A stretch of 64,000 nt of DNA, taken from Allobosea sp039673065. GTDB taxonomy: Bacteria > Pseudomonadota > Alphaproteobacteria > Rhizobiales > Beijerinckiaceae. Each line of letters starts with the position of its first letter. Within the stretch, counting starts at the first letter, position 1. The notes under the pieces are model-generated. The model saw only the letters and a list, made by a program, of their open reading frames with translations, was not told the DNA's origin and searched no databases. Positions 1 to 8,937 of this stretch are shown piece after piece. The DNA is taken from the NCBI RefSeq assembly GCF_039673065.1, contig NZ_JBDJKW010000012.1:61997-125996 (forward strand), read 5' to 3'. Both the position numbers and the translations under genes were made by a program.

Positions 1-1508
1 AGATCCAGGAAGCGATCCTCTCGCTCTGGCTGGAGCGGACCTACACCAAGCAGCAGATCCTCGAGCTCTATCTCAACCGGGTCTATTTCGGCTCCGGCGC
101 CTATGGCGTCGAGGCGGCGGCCCAGCGCTATTTCAACAAGTCGGCGCGCGCGGTCACCGTGGCGGAGGCCGCGATGCTGGCCGGGCTGGTGCAGGCGCCC
201 TCGCGCCTCGCCCCGAACCGCAATCCCGAGGCGGCCGAGAAGCGAGCCCAGCTCGTGGTCGCGGCGATGGTCGACCAGGGCCTGATCTCCGCCACCGCCG
301 CCAAGGACGCGCTCGGCGCGCCGGCCGAGGCGCATGAGCGCATCGGCGCCGGCTCGGTGAACTACGCCGCCGACTACGTCATGGACGTGCTCGACGACTT
401 CATCGGCGCGATCGAGGGCGACGTCACCGTGCTGACGACGATCGATCCCAAGCTGCAGTCGACCGCCGAGACCGTCCTGGTCGAGACGCTGAACGCCCAG
501 GGCGGCAAGCTCGGCGCCAGCCAGGGCGCAGTGGTCTCGATGGCGCCGGACGGCGCGCTGCGGGCGCTGATCGGCGGCCGTGACTACACCAAGAGCCAGT
601 TCAACCGCGCCAGCGTCGCACGGCGCCAGCCGGGCTCGGCCTTCAAGCCCTTCGTCTATCTCGCCGCGATCGAGGCCGGGATGACGCCGGACACGATCCG
701 CGACGATTCGCCGGTCTCGATCCGCGGCTGGGCGCCCGAGAACAACAGCCGCACCTTCCGCGGCCCGGTGACGCTGAAGACCGCCTTCGCGCTGTCGCTG
801 AACACCATCGCCGTGAAGCTGAACCAGGAGGTCGGCCCGCGCGAGGTGGTGCGCGTCGCCCAGCGCCTCGGCATCAATTCGGCGCTGCAGGCCAATCCCT
901 CGCTGGCGCTCGGCACCTCCGAGGTCACGGCGCTGGAGCTGACCGGCGCCTTCGCCAGCTTCGCCAATGGCGGGCAGGGCGTGCTGCCCTATGTCATCCG
1001 CGAGGTGAAGACCACCGCCGGCAAGCTGCTCTACGGCCGCAAGCCGCCGGCGCTCGGCGAGGTGGTGCAGCCGCAATACCTCGCCATGATGAACGCCATG
1101 TTCAACGAGACCATGCGCGCCGGCACCGGCAGCAAGGTCAATCTCGCCGGCTGGGAGATGGGCGGCAAGTCCGGCACCAGCCAGGACTTCCGCGACGCCT
1201 GGTTCGTCGGCTTCACCAGCCGCGTCGTCACCTCGGTCTGGGTCGGCAATGACGACAACTCGCCGATGAAGCGGGTCTATGGCAGCGGCCTGCCCGCCGA
1301 GATCTGGGGCAAGTTCATGAAGGCGGCCCATGCTGGCCAGCAGCCCGCGCCGCTGCCGGGAGGCCTCTGGCACAGCCAGCCCAAGTCGATCTTCGAGCCG
1401 GGCGAGCCGGTGGCGGGCGTCGCGCCGCGTGCGCCCGAGGGCGACCGTGTCTGGACGCCGCCGCCGCCGCAGGAGCGCAATTTCTTCGAGCGGCTCTTCG
1501 GCGGCTGA
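1..1508 (+). CDS. Class A penicillin-binding protein (PBP1A type), 5' end outside window
   Basis: Bifunctional peptidoglycan synthase that polymerises lipid II and cross-links glycan strands in the periplasm. The reading frame is open from base 3, so the N-terminal membrane anchor and first part of the GT51 transglycosylase domain lie outside the window. The visible start still shows GT51 sequence (ILELYLNRVYFGSGAYGVEA, then MLAGLVQAPS). The transpeptidase domain carries all three active-site motifs: SxxK as SAFK (Ser codon 636-638), SxN as SLN (795-803) and KSGT (1167-1178), the usual KTGT position. It ends in a proline-rich tail and FFERLFGG, a common C-terminus of PBP1A-family proteins. 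The next gene is convergent, 27 nt away. The family call is firm; which paralogue it is cannot be told. Confidence 0.95.
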   Translation, partial: IQEAILSLWLERTYTKQQILELYLNRVYFGSGAYGVEAAAQRYFNKSARAVTVAEAAMLAGLVQAPSRLAPNRNPEAAEKRAQLVVAAMVDQGLISATAAKDALGAPAEAHERIGAGSVNYAADYVMDVLDDFIGAIEGDVTVLTTIDPKLQSTAETVLVETLNAQGGKLGASQGAVVSMAPDGALRALIGGRDYTKSQFNRASVARRQPGSAFKPFVYLAAIEAGMTPDTIRDDSPVSIRGWAPENNSRTFRGPVTLKTAFALSLNTIAVKLNQEVGPREVVRVAQRLGINSALQANPSLALGTSEVTALELTGAFASFANGGQGVLPYVIREVKTTAGKLLYGRKPPALGEVVQPQYLAMMNAMFNETMRAGTGSKVNLAGWEMGGKSGTSQDFRDAWFVGFTSRVVTSVWVGNDDNSPMKRVYGSGLPAEIWGKFMKAAHAGQQPAPLPGGLWHSQPKSIFEPGEPVAGVAPRAPEGDRVWTPPPPQERNFFERLFGG

Positions 1509-1535
1509 GGGGTCGCCTCCCCGGCGGCCGTCGGC

Positions 1536-2558
1536 TCAGTTGGCCTCGGGCGCCCGATACTGCTCGTGGCCCAGGCCGAACTCGCTGCCGAGCCGGCCGA
1601 GCGCCACCTGGAGATGATAGAGCCCGATCGTCGCCGAGCGCGTCTCGAGCCCGAGCTTGAGCCCGCGCAGCGGCGCTGCCGCCAGCAGAGCGAGGCTCTT
1701 GGCCAGCACGCGCGCCCCGCCGAGCCGGCCGGGATGGCGGCCGCGCTCGATCCGGGCCGAGATCGCGCCATTGCGATAGCCGCGCGCCCTGATCCAGTCG
1801 CCCTGGGTGCGCCGTGCCGGCATGGTCTCGCGCTGCGCCGCCTCCTGCACCCACCAGAAGCGGAAACCGGCCGCCGCCGCGCGGGCGAAGAAATCGCTGT
1901 CGCCGCCGCCGGTGAAGTCGAAGCGCTCGTCGAGGAAGGGATGGCCGAGCCGCTCCAGCACCTCGCGGCGGATCAGGTAGTTGGCGCTGGAATAGAGGAT
2001 CGGCACTGGCCCGCTGCGATCGTAATGCGAGCGGAAGATCGGATGCGCGCCGAGCCAGCCCTTGGTCGGATCCTCGAAGCGCGGCGTCACCGAGCCGCCG
2101 AACAGCTCGGCCGGCGCAGTCTCGGCGGCGCGCAGGAAGGCGGCGAGCCAGAAGGGCTCGGCCTCCTCGTCGTCGTCGATCCCGGCGATCTGCCGCAGTG
2201 CCGGCAGGCGGCTCAACGCGCAGCGCCAGGCGGCATTGTAGGCCTTGCAGTTGCCCTGGCGCGGCTCGACGATCACCAGCCCCTCGAACAGGCCTTCGGC
2301 GAGCAGCGCGCTGGCCCGGGCGGCGCCCTCGCGCCGCGCGCCCTCGTTCTCGACCACGATCACCGCGAAGGGGCCGCAATCGCGCTGGGCTGCGAGCGAG
2401 CGCAGGGTCTGCTCCAGCATGTCGGGCCGTTTGAAGGTCGGCACGCAGACCGCCGTGTGCACCGTCGCCAGCAGCTCCGGCGCCGATTGGGCGACGACCT
2501 CGAAGCTCTCCGGCCTGTCGAAGCCGCCGATCGCCGCCGCACCGCGTTCCGTCATCAT
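1536..2558 (-). CDS. Family 2 glycosyltransferase, ExoM-like
   Basis: A GT-A fold sugar transferase of about 340 residues. The N-terminal part has the GT2 nucleotide-binding opening (CVPTFKRPDMLEQTLRSLAA) and an acidic metal-binding cluster IDDDEEAEP. It continues with a conserved SSANYLIRREVLE and GGGDSDFF region, as in succinoglycan-type ExoM proteins. There are no membrane segments, so it is presumably cytoplasmic and acts on a lipid-linked sugar. Two adjacent ATG codons are available (2558 and 2555). A GGAG lies 3 nt before the first and 6 nt before the second, so the second may be the true start. It is divergent from another glycosyltransferase, which suggests an exopolysaccharide or glycan-modifying pair, but acceptor and sugar are unknown. 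Confidence 0.82.
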   Translation of the reverse strand: MMTERGAAAIGGFDRPESFEVVAQSAPELLATVHTAVCVPTFKRPDMLEQTLRSLAAQRDCGPFAVIVVENEGARREGAARASALLAEGLFEGLVIVEPRQGNCKAYNAAWRCALSRLPALRQIAGIDDDEEAEPFWLAAFLRAAETAPAELFGGSVTPRFEDPTKGWLGAHPIFRSHYDRSGPVPILYSSANYLIRREVLERLGHPFLDERFDFTGGGDSDFFARAAAAGFRFWWVQEAAQRETMPARRTQGDWIRARGYRNGAISARIERGRHPGRLGGARVLAKSLALLAAAPLRGLKLGLETRSATIGLYHLQVALGRLGSEFGLGHEQYRAPEAN

Positions 2559-2698
2559 CCGCTCCACGGGCGTCCGCCGGCCCGGCCCGGACAGGACGCG
2601 ATTCGCTTTAAGGGATCGTTTGCGACGCGGCCCGGCCGGCCCTTGACCCCGCCGCCCGCCTGCCGCTTGGTCCGGGAACCCCTTCCGGAGCCGACATC

Positions 2699-3889
2699 GT
2701 GCGCATCGCCTTCCTGACCGCTCTGGTGCCCGTCGCCAAGCCCGATACCGGCTTCGAGATCGCCAATGCCGCGATCCTCTCGGCGCTGCGAGAGGCCGGG
2801 CACGAGGTCGTGGCCTTCGGCTTCGTGCGTCCCGGCGAGGTCCCGGCCGAGCCCGACGGGGCGGTGGTGATCGACGCGGTCGACATCGAGAACGCGGTCG
2901 CCTCGCCGGCGCGCAAGCTGCGCTGGCTCGGCAGGGCGCTGCGGGACGGCATCCCCGTGGCCTGCGCCAAGCTGCGCCTCGCCGGTGGCGGGCGGCTGGT
3001 CGCTGCGGTGGCGGCACAGGGGCCCTTCGATGTCATCGTGCTGAATTCGGTGATGCTGCCCGGCGCCTTTCCCGAGCTGACCCGGCTCGGCCCCTGCGTG
3101 CTGGTCGAGCACAATGTCGAGCATGTCTCGGCCCGCCAGAACGCCGCCAATGCGGCGAGCCTGCCGATGCGCATGCTCTTCGCCCGCGAGGCGCGCCTGC
3201 TGGAGCGCATCGAGCGCCGGCTCTGGGACGAGGCCGATTTCGTCTGGACGCTGGCCGAGGAGGATCGCGCCGCGCTCGGCCCGGAGCGCGCCGGCAAGTC
3301 GGCCGTGCTGCCGCTGGTCTCGGGCGAGCCGGTGCGGCTGCCGGCCGAGCCCGTCGCGCCCGCCTTCGACATCGGCATGATCGGCACCTGGACCTGGATG
3401 CCGAACTACACTGGGCTGGACTGGTTCCTGCGCGCGGTGGTGCCGCTGCTGCCGGCCGATCTCTCGATCGCGGTCGCCGGCCGGCTGCCGCCCGACATGC
3501 CGTCGCCGCCGGCGCGGGTCAGCCTGCTAGGCCGCGTGCCGGATGCCCGTGATTTCCTGCTCTCCTGCCGCGTGCTGGCCTTGTCGAGCCGGGCCGGCAC
3601 CGGCGTGCAGCTCAAGACCATCGAGGCGATGCAGCTCGGCGCGCCGGCGGTGGCCACCCCGCTCTCCTGCCGCGGCTTCACCGAGCTGCCGGCGAATTTC
3701 CGTCTGGCCGATACGCCCGAGGCCTTCGCCGCGGCGCTGGTCGCGACGGTGGCGGAGGCCAAGGCCGGCATGCTGGTGCGCAGCGACGGCACAGCCTTCA
3801 TAGCCCGCCAGCGCGCGGCGCTCGCGGCGGCGCTGGAGCAGGGGCTCGCCGCCGCTATCGCCCGCCGCCGATCCGCCCGGTCAGCCTGA
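2699..3889 (+). CDS. GT-B glycosyltransferase (group 1 / GT4-like)
   Basis: A 396-residue protein with two Rossmann halves typical of GT-B enzymes. The N-terminal half starts RIAFLTALVPVAKPDTGFEI. The C-terminal half has GMIGTWTWMPNYTGLDWFL and the donor-binding stretch GTGVQLKTIEAMQLGAPAVA, which contains the E-x7-E-like pattern of GT4 enzymes. The start is a GTG with GGAG eight nucleotides upstream. It is divergent from the GT2 gene and shares 35 nt of its 3' end with the convergent AbrB-family gene. It probably adds a sugar from a nucleotide donor to an envelope glycan; donor and acceptor are not readable from sequence. Confidence 0.82.
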   Translation: MRIAFLTALVPVAKPDTGFEIANAAILSALREAGHEVVAFGFVRPGEVPAEPDGAVVIDAVDIENAVASPARKLRWLGRALRDGIPVACAKLRLAGGGRLVAAVAAQGPFDVIVLNSVMLPGAFPELTRLGPCVLVEHNVEHVSARQNAANAASLPMRMLFAREARLLERIERRLWDEADFVWTLAEEDRAALGPERAGKSAVLPLVSGEPVRLPAEPVAPAFDIGMIGTWTWMPNYTGLDWFLRAVVPLLPADLSIAVAGRLPPDMPSPPARVSLLGRVPDARDFLLSCRVLALSSRAGTGVQLKTIEAMQLGAPAVATPLSCRGFTELPANFRLADTPEAFAAALVATVAEAKAGMLVRSDGTAFIARQRAALAAALEQGLAAAIARRRSARSA

Positions 3890-4955
3890 ACAGCGGCCCG
3901 GCGCCGATCATCACCAGGAAGACCCGGATGATGTGGTGGGCGGCGACGAAGGCGACCTCGGTGTGCAGCGCCAGCGCGATCAGGCTCATCTCGGCCAGAC
4001 CGCCCGGCGAATAGGCCAGGATCAGCGGCACCGGCGCATAGCGCGAGACATGGGCGACGGCGAAGGCGAAGATCAGCGTCAGCACCACCAGGATCGCGGT
4101 GGAGCCGGCCGAGATCGCCAGGATGCGCAGGATCGCCCGCGGCGGCGTGCCGACGAACCGGCAGCCGATGGTCACGCCGAGAATGAGTTGGGCGAGGTTG
4201 ACGATCTCGAAGGGCGGCACCGAGTCGCTCAGCCCCGCGACATGCACCGCCGCCGAGACGATCATCGGGCCGAGCAGCTGTTTGGCCGGCATGCGCAGCG
4301 CATGCGCCAGCATCACGCCGAGCACCGCGCAGGCGACGAGCCAGAACCAGCCCATGACGGGCGTGTCGAGCATGGAGGGGCCCGAGGCGCGGGTGACGCC
4401 GAGCGAGACGCCCTCGATCCACTGCACGATGAAGGGCAGGGTCATCACCACCAGCAGGATGCGGGCGGAGTGGATCAGCGCGATCACCCGCGCGTCGCCG
4501 CCCTTCTCCTCGCCGGCGATCACCATTTCGAGGAGGCCGCCGGGCATGCCGGAGAAGAAGGCGGTGACCGGGTCGTAGCCGGCGACGCGGCGGAAATAGG
4601 CGACGCAGCAGACCGCGCAGCTCGCCATGAACAGCACGAGGCCGGCCAGCGTCGGCAGCCAGTTCGGCAGCTGCGCCACGAGATCGGGCCGGAAACCCGA
4701 GCCGAGCAGCACGCCGATCACCGCCGTCATCGGCGGCCGGATCACGCCGGGTGCGGCCACCGGCGCGCGCAGGATGGCGGCGGCGGTGCAGAACACCATC
4801 GAGCCCAGCATCCAGGGCAGCGGCAGCCTGCCCTGCACGAATAGGAAGCCGCCGAGCACGCCGAGCGCCAGCGCGAGCAGGAAGCGGCGCCAGGGAAAGC
4901 GCCCCGGCGCCAGCGCCCGCACGCCGTCGACCGCGTCTGCGAACAGGTCCCGCAT
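3855..4955 (-). CDS. AbrB-family integral membrane protein
   Basis: A hydrophobic 366-residue protein with about ten membrane segments. It is built as two repeats of the AbrB_dup unit (FVQGRLPLPWMLGSMVF in the first, MRMPAKQLLGPMIVSA in the second). Each half contains the glycine-rich G-x-P-G-G-L signature (SGMPGGLLEM and YSPGGLAEMSL). These proteins were misnamed ammonia monooxygenases or AbrB transcription regulators. They are membrane proteins of uncertain transport function. The 3' end overlaps the upstream convergent glycosyltransferase by 35 nt. It is divergent from an acetamidase-family gene across a 323-nt gap, which is only weak evidence for a shared role. Confidence 0.85.
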   Translation of the reverse strand: MRDLFADAVDGVRALAPGRFPWRRFLLALALGVLGGFLFVQGRLPLPWMLGSMVFCTAAAILRAPVAAPGVIRPPMTAVIGVLLGSGFRPDLVAQLPNWLPTLAGLVLFMASCAVCCVAYFRRVAGYDPVTAFFSGMPGGLLEMVIAGEEKGGDARVIALIHSARILLVVMTLPFIVQWIEGVSLGVTRASGPSMLDTPVMGWFWLVACAVLGVMLAHALRMPAKQLLGPMIVSAAVHVAGLSDSVPPFEIVNLAQLILGVTIGCRFVGTPPRAILRILAISAGSTAILVVLTLIFAFAVAHVSRYAPVPLILAYSPGGLAEMSLIALALHTEVAFVAAHHIIRVFLVMIGAGPLFRLTGRIGGGR

Positions 4956-5278
4956 CGTCTCGTCCGCGTTCCGCTGCTGTCGGTCAGGGCCGGCGGCGCC
5001 GGGCGAGCCCGGCCCGGTCGCCTGCCGCAGCCGATCCAGGAAGGATGGATGATTATCCGGCGCCCCGGCGGGGCAGGGCCGATCTATAGGGCAAGCGTCC
5101 GGGCTTGGCAGGGCCGGCTGGCGAATGCGGCGGCTGCATCCGACGCGCAGCGGCCGTGTCGTCTGAACTCCTGCGGGAGGCGCCGGTCGCCGCTGCGGCG
5201 AACGCGCTTGCCGCAGCGTGAGCCGGCGGCCATCGTTTCCGGCGTGCCACGCCTTCGCGCCGCCGGACAGGATAGCCG
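4956..5278. other. 323-nt divergent intergenic region
   Basis: This gap separates the starts of the leftward AbrB-family gene and the rightward acetamidase-family gene, so both promoters should lie here. No tRNA, repeat or convincing coding frame was seen. The right edge supplies a plausible ribosome-binding site (AGGAT, about six nucleotides before the ATG at 5279). A TATAGG hexamer near 5085-5090 could be a -10 element, but no good -35 partner was identified. Base composition is as GC-rich as the flanking genes. Confidence 0.4.
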
Positions 5279-6214
5279 ATGACCCATCACCAACTCGACG
5301 CCACCCCCGCCACCTGCCATTGGGGCTTCTTCGACGCCAGGCTGAAGCCGGCCATCGAGATCGAGAGCGGCGACAGCGTCACCATCCGCACCCTGACCGG
5401 CGGGCCGGAGACGCTGCCGGAGGGCAACGCCACCATCCCGCCCGAGATCCATGCGGTCCACCGCGACAGCGAGCGCATGCTGCCCGGCCACATCCTCACC
5501 GGCCCGGTGGCGGTGAAGGGGGCGAAGCCCGGCCATGTGCTCGAGGTCCGCATCCGCGAGGTCAAGCCGCGCACCGATTTCGGCTACACCTTCATCAAGC
5601 CGCTCGGCGGCACCTTGCCGGACGAGTTCGACGCCTTCACCTTCCGCCATATCGGCCTCGACGCCGCCCGCGGCGTCGCCACCCTGCCCTGGGGGATGGA
5701 GCTGCCGCTGGCGCCCTTCTTCGGGGTGATGGGCACCGCCCCGCCGGCGCATTGGGGCCGCCAGACCTCGCTGGTGCCGCGCGCCTTCGGCGGCAATCTC
5801 GACAACAAGGAGCTGCGCCCCGGCGCGACGCTCTACCTGCCAGTCTTCGTCGAGGGCGCGCTGTTCTCCTGCGGCGACGGCCATGGCGCCCAGGGCGACG
5901 GCGAGGTCTGCGTCACGGCGATCGAGACCATGCTGGAGGGCACCTTCGAGTTCCATCTGCGCGAGGACATGACGCTGGAGGTGCCGCGCGCCGAGACGCC
6001 CACCCATCACGTCACCATGGGCATCGATCCCGATCTCGACGTCTGCGCCCGCAACGCCCTGCGCGAGATGATCGGCCTGATCACCGCCCGCACGGCGCTG
6101 AGCCGGGAGGAGGCCTACATGCTCTGCAGCCTCGCCGCCGACCTGCGCGTCACCCAGACGGTCAACGGCTCCAAGGGCATCCACTGCATGCTGCCCAAGA
6201 CGCTGGTGCCGTAA
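5279..6214 (+). CDS. Acetamidase/formamidase family protein
   Basis: A 311-residue cytoplasmic amidohydrolase of the FmdA_AmdA family, whose members hydrolyse short amides such as formamide or acetamide to ammonia and the acid. The sequence opens with the family's characteristic THHQLDATPATCHWGFFD. It holds the SGDGHGAQGDGEV-type metal/active-site segment (here SCGDGHGAQGDGEVCVTAIE) and the C-terminal ARTALSREEAYMLCSLAADL-like helix followed by VNGSKGIHCMLPK. Length is normal for the short bacterial clade. Substrate cannot be told. It stands alone, with an aldo/keto reductase convergent 40 nt downstream. Confidence 0.88.
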   Translation: MTHHQLDATPATCHWGFFDARLKPAIEIESGDSVTIRTLTGGPETLPEGNATIPPEIHAVHRDSERMLPGHILTGPVAVKGAKPGHVLEVRIREVKPRTDFGYTFIKPLGGTLPDEFDAFTFRHIGLDAARGVATLPWGMELPLAPFFGVMGTAPPAHWGRQTSLVPRAFGGNLDNKELRPGATLYLPVFVEGALFSCGDGHGAQGDGEVCVTAIETMLEGTFEFHLREDMTLEVPRAETPTHHVTMGIDPDLDVCARNALREMIGLITARTALSREEAYMLCSLAADLRVTQTVNGSKGIHCMLPKTLVP

Positions 6215-6254
6215 GCCCGGCGCGGCGCCTCGACCGGCGCTTCCTGGCGCGGCC

Positions 6255-7121
6255 TCAGAGCATCGGCAGGAAGCGCGGCTTCGGCCCGCGGGGGAAGGCC
6301 GCGTCGATGCGGGCGATCTCGTCTGGGGTGAGCACCAGCGCCAGCGCGCCGGCATTGTCCTGCGCATGGGCGGGGCTGGCCGCCTTGGGGATGGCGAGGC
6401 GGTCGCCGTCGCGGGTCAGGAAGGCGAGCGCCACCTGGCGTGCGGTGGCGCCATGGGCGGCGGCGATGTCGGCCAGCACCGCGCCCTGCGCCGAGCCGGG
6501 CGCGGGAAAATCGCCCTGGCCGAACGGGCTGTAGGCGACCAGCGCCACACCGTGGCGGGCGCACCAGGGCAGCACCGCGTGCTCGATGGCGCGCTCGCGC
6601 AGATGGTAGAGCACCTGATTGCAGGCGATCCGCCCGGGCCCGGCGACGGCCAGCGCCTCGTCGAGATCGTCGACGTCGAAATTGCTGACGCCCCAGGACA
6701 GGATCTTGCCGGCCTCGCGCAACCGCTCGAAGGCGGCGAAGGTCTCCTCCAGCGGATGCTCGCCGCGCCAGTGCAGCAGGTAGCCGTCGAGCCTGTCGGT
6801 GCCGAGCCGCTTCAGCGAGCGCTCGCAGGCGGCGATCGTGCCGGCGCGCGAGGCGTTGTGGGGCAGAACCTTCGAGACGAGGAAGACCTCGTCGCGGCGC
6901 CCGGCGATCGCCGCGCCGGTGATCGCCTCGGCCTCGCCCGACGCATACATCTCGGCGGTGTCGATATGGCCGAGCCCGAGGTCCAGCCCCCGGCGGAGCG
7001 CCGCGATCGCCTCGGCACGCGCAGCCTGCTCGATGTTCCAGGTGCCCTGGCCGATGCGCGAGACCGGCTCGCCGTTCCTGCCGAAGCGATGGCCCGTCCC
7101 TGCGTTCGTGCCTGCACCCAT
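6255..7121 (-). CDS. Aldo/keto reductase
   Basis: An NADPH-dependent oxidoreductase with a TIM-barrel fold, 288 residues. The catalytic tetrad is visible: Asp and Tyr in HIDTAEMYASGEAE, Lys in FLVSKVLPHN and His in GYLLHWRGE. The C-terminal cofactor-binding run AIPKAASPAHAQDN is also present. The start was set at the ATG at 7121 because a GGGAG lies about seven nucleotides upstream and the family's first strand follows. A longer frame upstream is not supported. Substrate is unknown. It follows the small lipoprotein gene on the same strand and may be co-transcribed with it (17-nt gap). Confidence 0.88.
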   Translation of the reverse strand: MGAGTNAGTGHRFGRNGEPVSRIGQGTWNIEQAARAEAIAALRRGLDLGLGHIDTAEMYASGEAEAITGAAIAGRRDEVFLVSKVLPHNASRAGTIAACERSLKRLGTDRLDGYLLHWRGEHPLEETFAAFERLREAGKILSWGVSNFDVDDLDEALAVAGPGRIACNQVLYHLRERAIEHAVLPWCARHGVALVAYSPFGQGDFPAPGSAQGAVLADIAAAHGATARQVALAFLTRDGDRLAIPKAASPAHAQDNAGALALVLTPDEIARIDAAFPRGPKPRFLPML

Positions 7122-7138
7122 TTCTGCTCTCCCGTGCC

Positions 7139-7558
7139 TCAGCGCAACGTGATGGCGAAGCGGCCGGTGCGCGTCTCGCCATCGGTGTAGCGGACCCTGA
7201 CGGCGAAGCCGTCCGGCCCGCGATAGCCCGGCGCGCTGGTGTATTCGAAGGCGAGCGAGCGGCCGATCCGCCCATCGCAATGCGCATAGGCGCCGGGACC
7301 GTAGACCGCCGCCGCGTCGCGGGTCAGCATCCGCACGCGGCCATGCCGTGGCGGCTCGGTGACGACCGCGCTCGGGCGCGGCTGCGGCCGGCAGCGCCGG
7401 TCCATGGTCATGTAGGTCTGCGGCATCAGCGTCGGCGTGCCGGAGCTGACGATGTCCACCGGCCCGTCGCCGCGCATCGCCTCACCGCCGCCGACGCAGC
7501 CGCCGAGCAGGCCGCAGGCGAGGAGGAGGGCCAGCTGGGTCAGACCGGGAAGCAGCAT
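7139..7558 (-). CDS. Small hypothetical lipoprotein
   Basis: A 139-residue protein of unknown function. The N-terminus is a lipoprotein signal peptide: a hydrophobic stretch LALLLACGLLGG followed by Cys21 in the lipobox LGGC, predicting lipidation and membrane anchoring. The mature part is soluble and has one later pair of cysteines (in DRRCRPQ and AHCDGRIG). It contains EPPRHGRVRML and a YTDGETRTGRFAITLR end that looks like an immunoglobulin-like beta strand region. Such domains often follow a PxxG motif in cell-surface proteins, but no specific family is recognised. It lies between folC and the aldo/keto reductase on the same strand. Confidence 0.7.
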   Translation of the reverse strand: MLLPGLTQLALLLACGLLGGCVGGGEAMRGDGPVDIVSSGTPTLMPQTYMTMDRRCRPQPRPSAVVTEPPRHGRVRMLTRDAAAVYGPGAYAHCDGRIGRSLAFEYTSAPGYRGPDGFAVRVRYTDGETRTGRFAITLR

Positions 7559-7585
7559 GGCGTCTCCTGGAGGCGTGCGCCGGCC

Positions 7586-8908
7586 TCAGACCGGCGGCGT
7601 GCCGTTGGCGGCGAGCACGTCGCCGGCGAGATAGAGCGAGCCGCAGATCAGGATCCGTGGCGGCGAGCGCCAGTCGCGCGCCGCGATCTCGCGCAGCGCC
7701 TGCTCGACCGAGCCGGAGACCTCCGCCGGGATGCCGGCGCCGCGGGCCAGCGCCGCGACCTCCTCGGGCGGGCGGGCCGCGAGCTGGCCGGCGATCGGCA
7801 CGGCGAAGAGCGTCTGGGCCAGGCCCTTGAAGTGCCCGAGCGTCGCGGTCGCGTCCTTGGTCGAGAGCAGGCCGGCGATCATCACCAGCGGGGCGGGGTT
7901 GCGCTCCTCGAGATCGGCCATGGCCTGCGCCAGCACGCGCCCGCCATCGGGGTTGTGCCCGCCGTCGAGCCAGAGTTCGGAGCCCGCCGGGGCGAGCTCG
8001 GCCAGGCGGCCGCGCGCCAGCCGCTGCAGCCGCGCCGGCCATTCGGCCTCGGCCATGCCGCGCTCGAAGGCGAGCGCCGGCAGGCCGCCATAGCCGGCGG
8101 CCCGCAGCGCCGCGATCGCGGTGCCGGCATTGACGTGCTGGTGGCGCCCGGTGAGGCGCGGCAGCGGCAGGTCGATCAGCCCGTCGCCATCCTCGTAGAC
8201 CAGGCGCCCGCCATCCTCGTGGACGGAAAAGTCCTGCTGGCCGACCAGGATGCGCGAGGCGCCGGCACGCTCGGCCGCGGCCTCCAGCACGGCGGTCGGC
8301 TCCGGCTCCTGCGGCGCGATCACGGCGGGCGCGCCGCGCTTGAAGATGCCGGCCTTCTCGCCGGCGATCTTGGTGACCGTGTCGCCGAGATATTCCGAAT
8401 GGTCGAGCGAGACCGGGGTCACCACGGTGCAGGCCGGATGGTCGATCACGTTGGTCGCGTCGAAGCGCCCGCCCAGCCCGACCTCGAGCAGCACGACATC
8501 GGCCTTGTGCTCGGAGAAGAGCAGGAAGGCGGCGGCGTTGGTGATTTCGAAGAAGGTGATCGGCTCGCCGGCATTGGCGCGCTCGCAGCGCTCCAGCGCA
8601 TCGACCAGCACCGCCTCGTCGACGAAGCGGCCGCCGCCCGGGCGGCCGAGGCGGATGCGCTCGTGGAAGCGCACCAGATGCGGCGAGGTGTAGACATGCA
8701 CCGAGAGGCCGGCGGCCTCGAGGATCGCCCGCATGAAGGCGATGGTCGAGCCCTTGCCGTTGGTGCCGGCGACATGGATCACCGGCGGCAGCCGCTTGTG
8801 CGGATCGCCGAGCCGCTCCAGCAGGCGCAGGATGCGGCCGAGCGACAGGTCGATCAGCTTGGGATGCAGCGCGAGGAAGCGCGCCAGCAGCAGGTCTGAG
8901 GTGCTCAT
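7586..8908 (-). CDS. folC: Bifunctional folylpolyglutamate synthase / dihydrofolate synthase
   Basis: Adds L-glutamate to dihydropteroate and polyglutamates to folates, using ATP. The 440-residue length is normal for the family. The Mur-ligase-type P-loop VAGTNGKGST spans about residues 46-55. The family's SPHLVRFHERI, the central LEVGLGGRFDATN (metal-binding Glu) and the later SLDHSEYLGDT, AGEKAGIFK and LDGGHNPDGG segments are all present. The ATG at 8908 gives the standard N-terminus. The gene sits 29 nt after accD on the same strand, the common trpA-accD-folC arrangement of alphaproteobacteria, and is probably in one transcript with them. Confidence 0.96.
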   Translation of the reverse strand: MSTSDLLLARFLALHPKLIDLSLGRILRLLERLGDPHKRLPPVIHVAGTNGKGSTIAFMRAILEAAGLSVHVYTSPHLVRFHERIRLGRPGGGRFVDEAVLVDALERCERANAGEPITFFEITNAAAFLLFSEHKADVVLLEVGLGGRFDATNVIDHPACTVVTPVSLDHSEYLGDTVTKIAGEKAGIFKRGAPAVIAPQEPEPTAVLEAAAERAGASRILVGQQDFSVHEDGGRLVYEDGDGLIDLPLPRLTGRHQHVNAGTAIAALRAAGYGGLPALAFERGMAEAEWPARLQRLARGRLAELAPAGSELWLDGGHNPDGGRVLAQAMADLEERNPAPLVMIAGLLSTKDATATLGHFKGLAQTLFAVPIAGQLAARPPEEVAALARGAGIPAEVSGSVEQALREIAARDWRSPPRILICGSLYLAGDVLAANGTPPV

Positions 8909-8937
8909 GGCAACCGGCTCCCGGCCGGCCTCGCGGC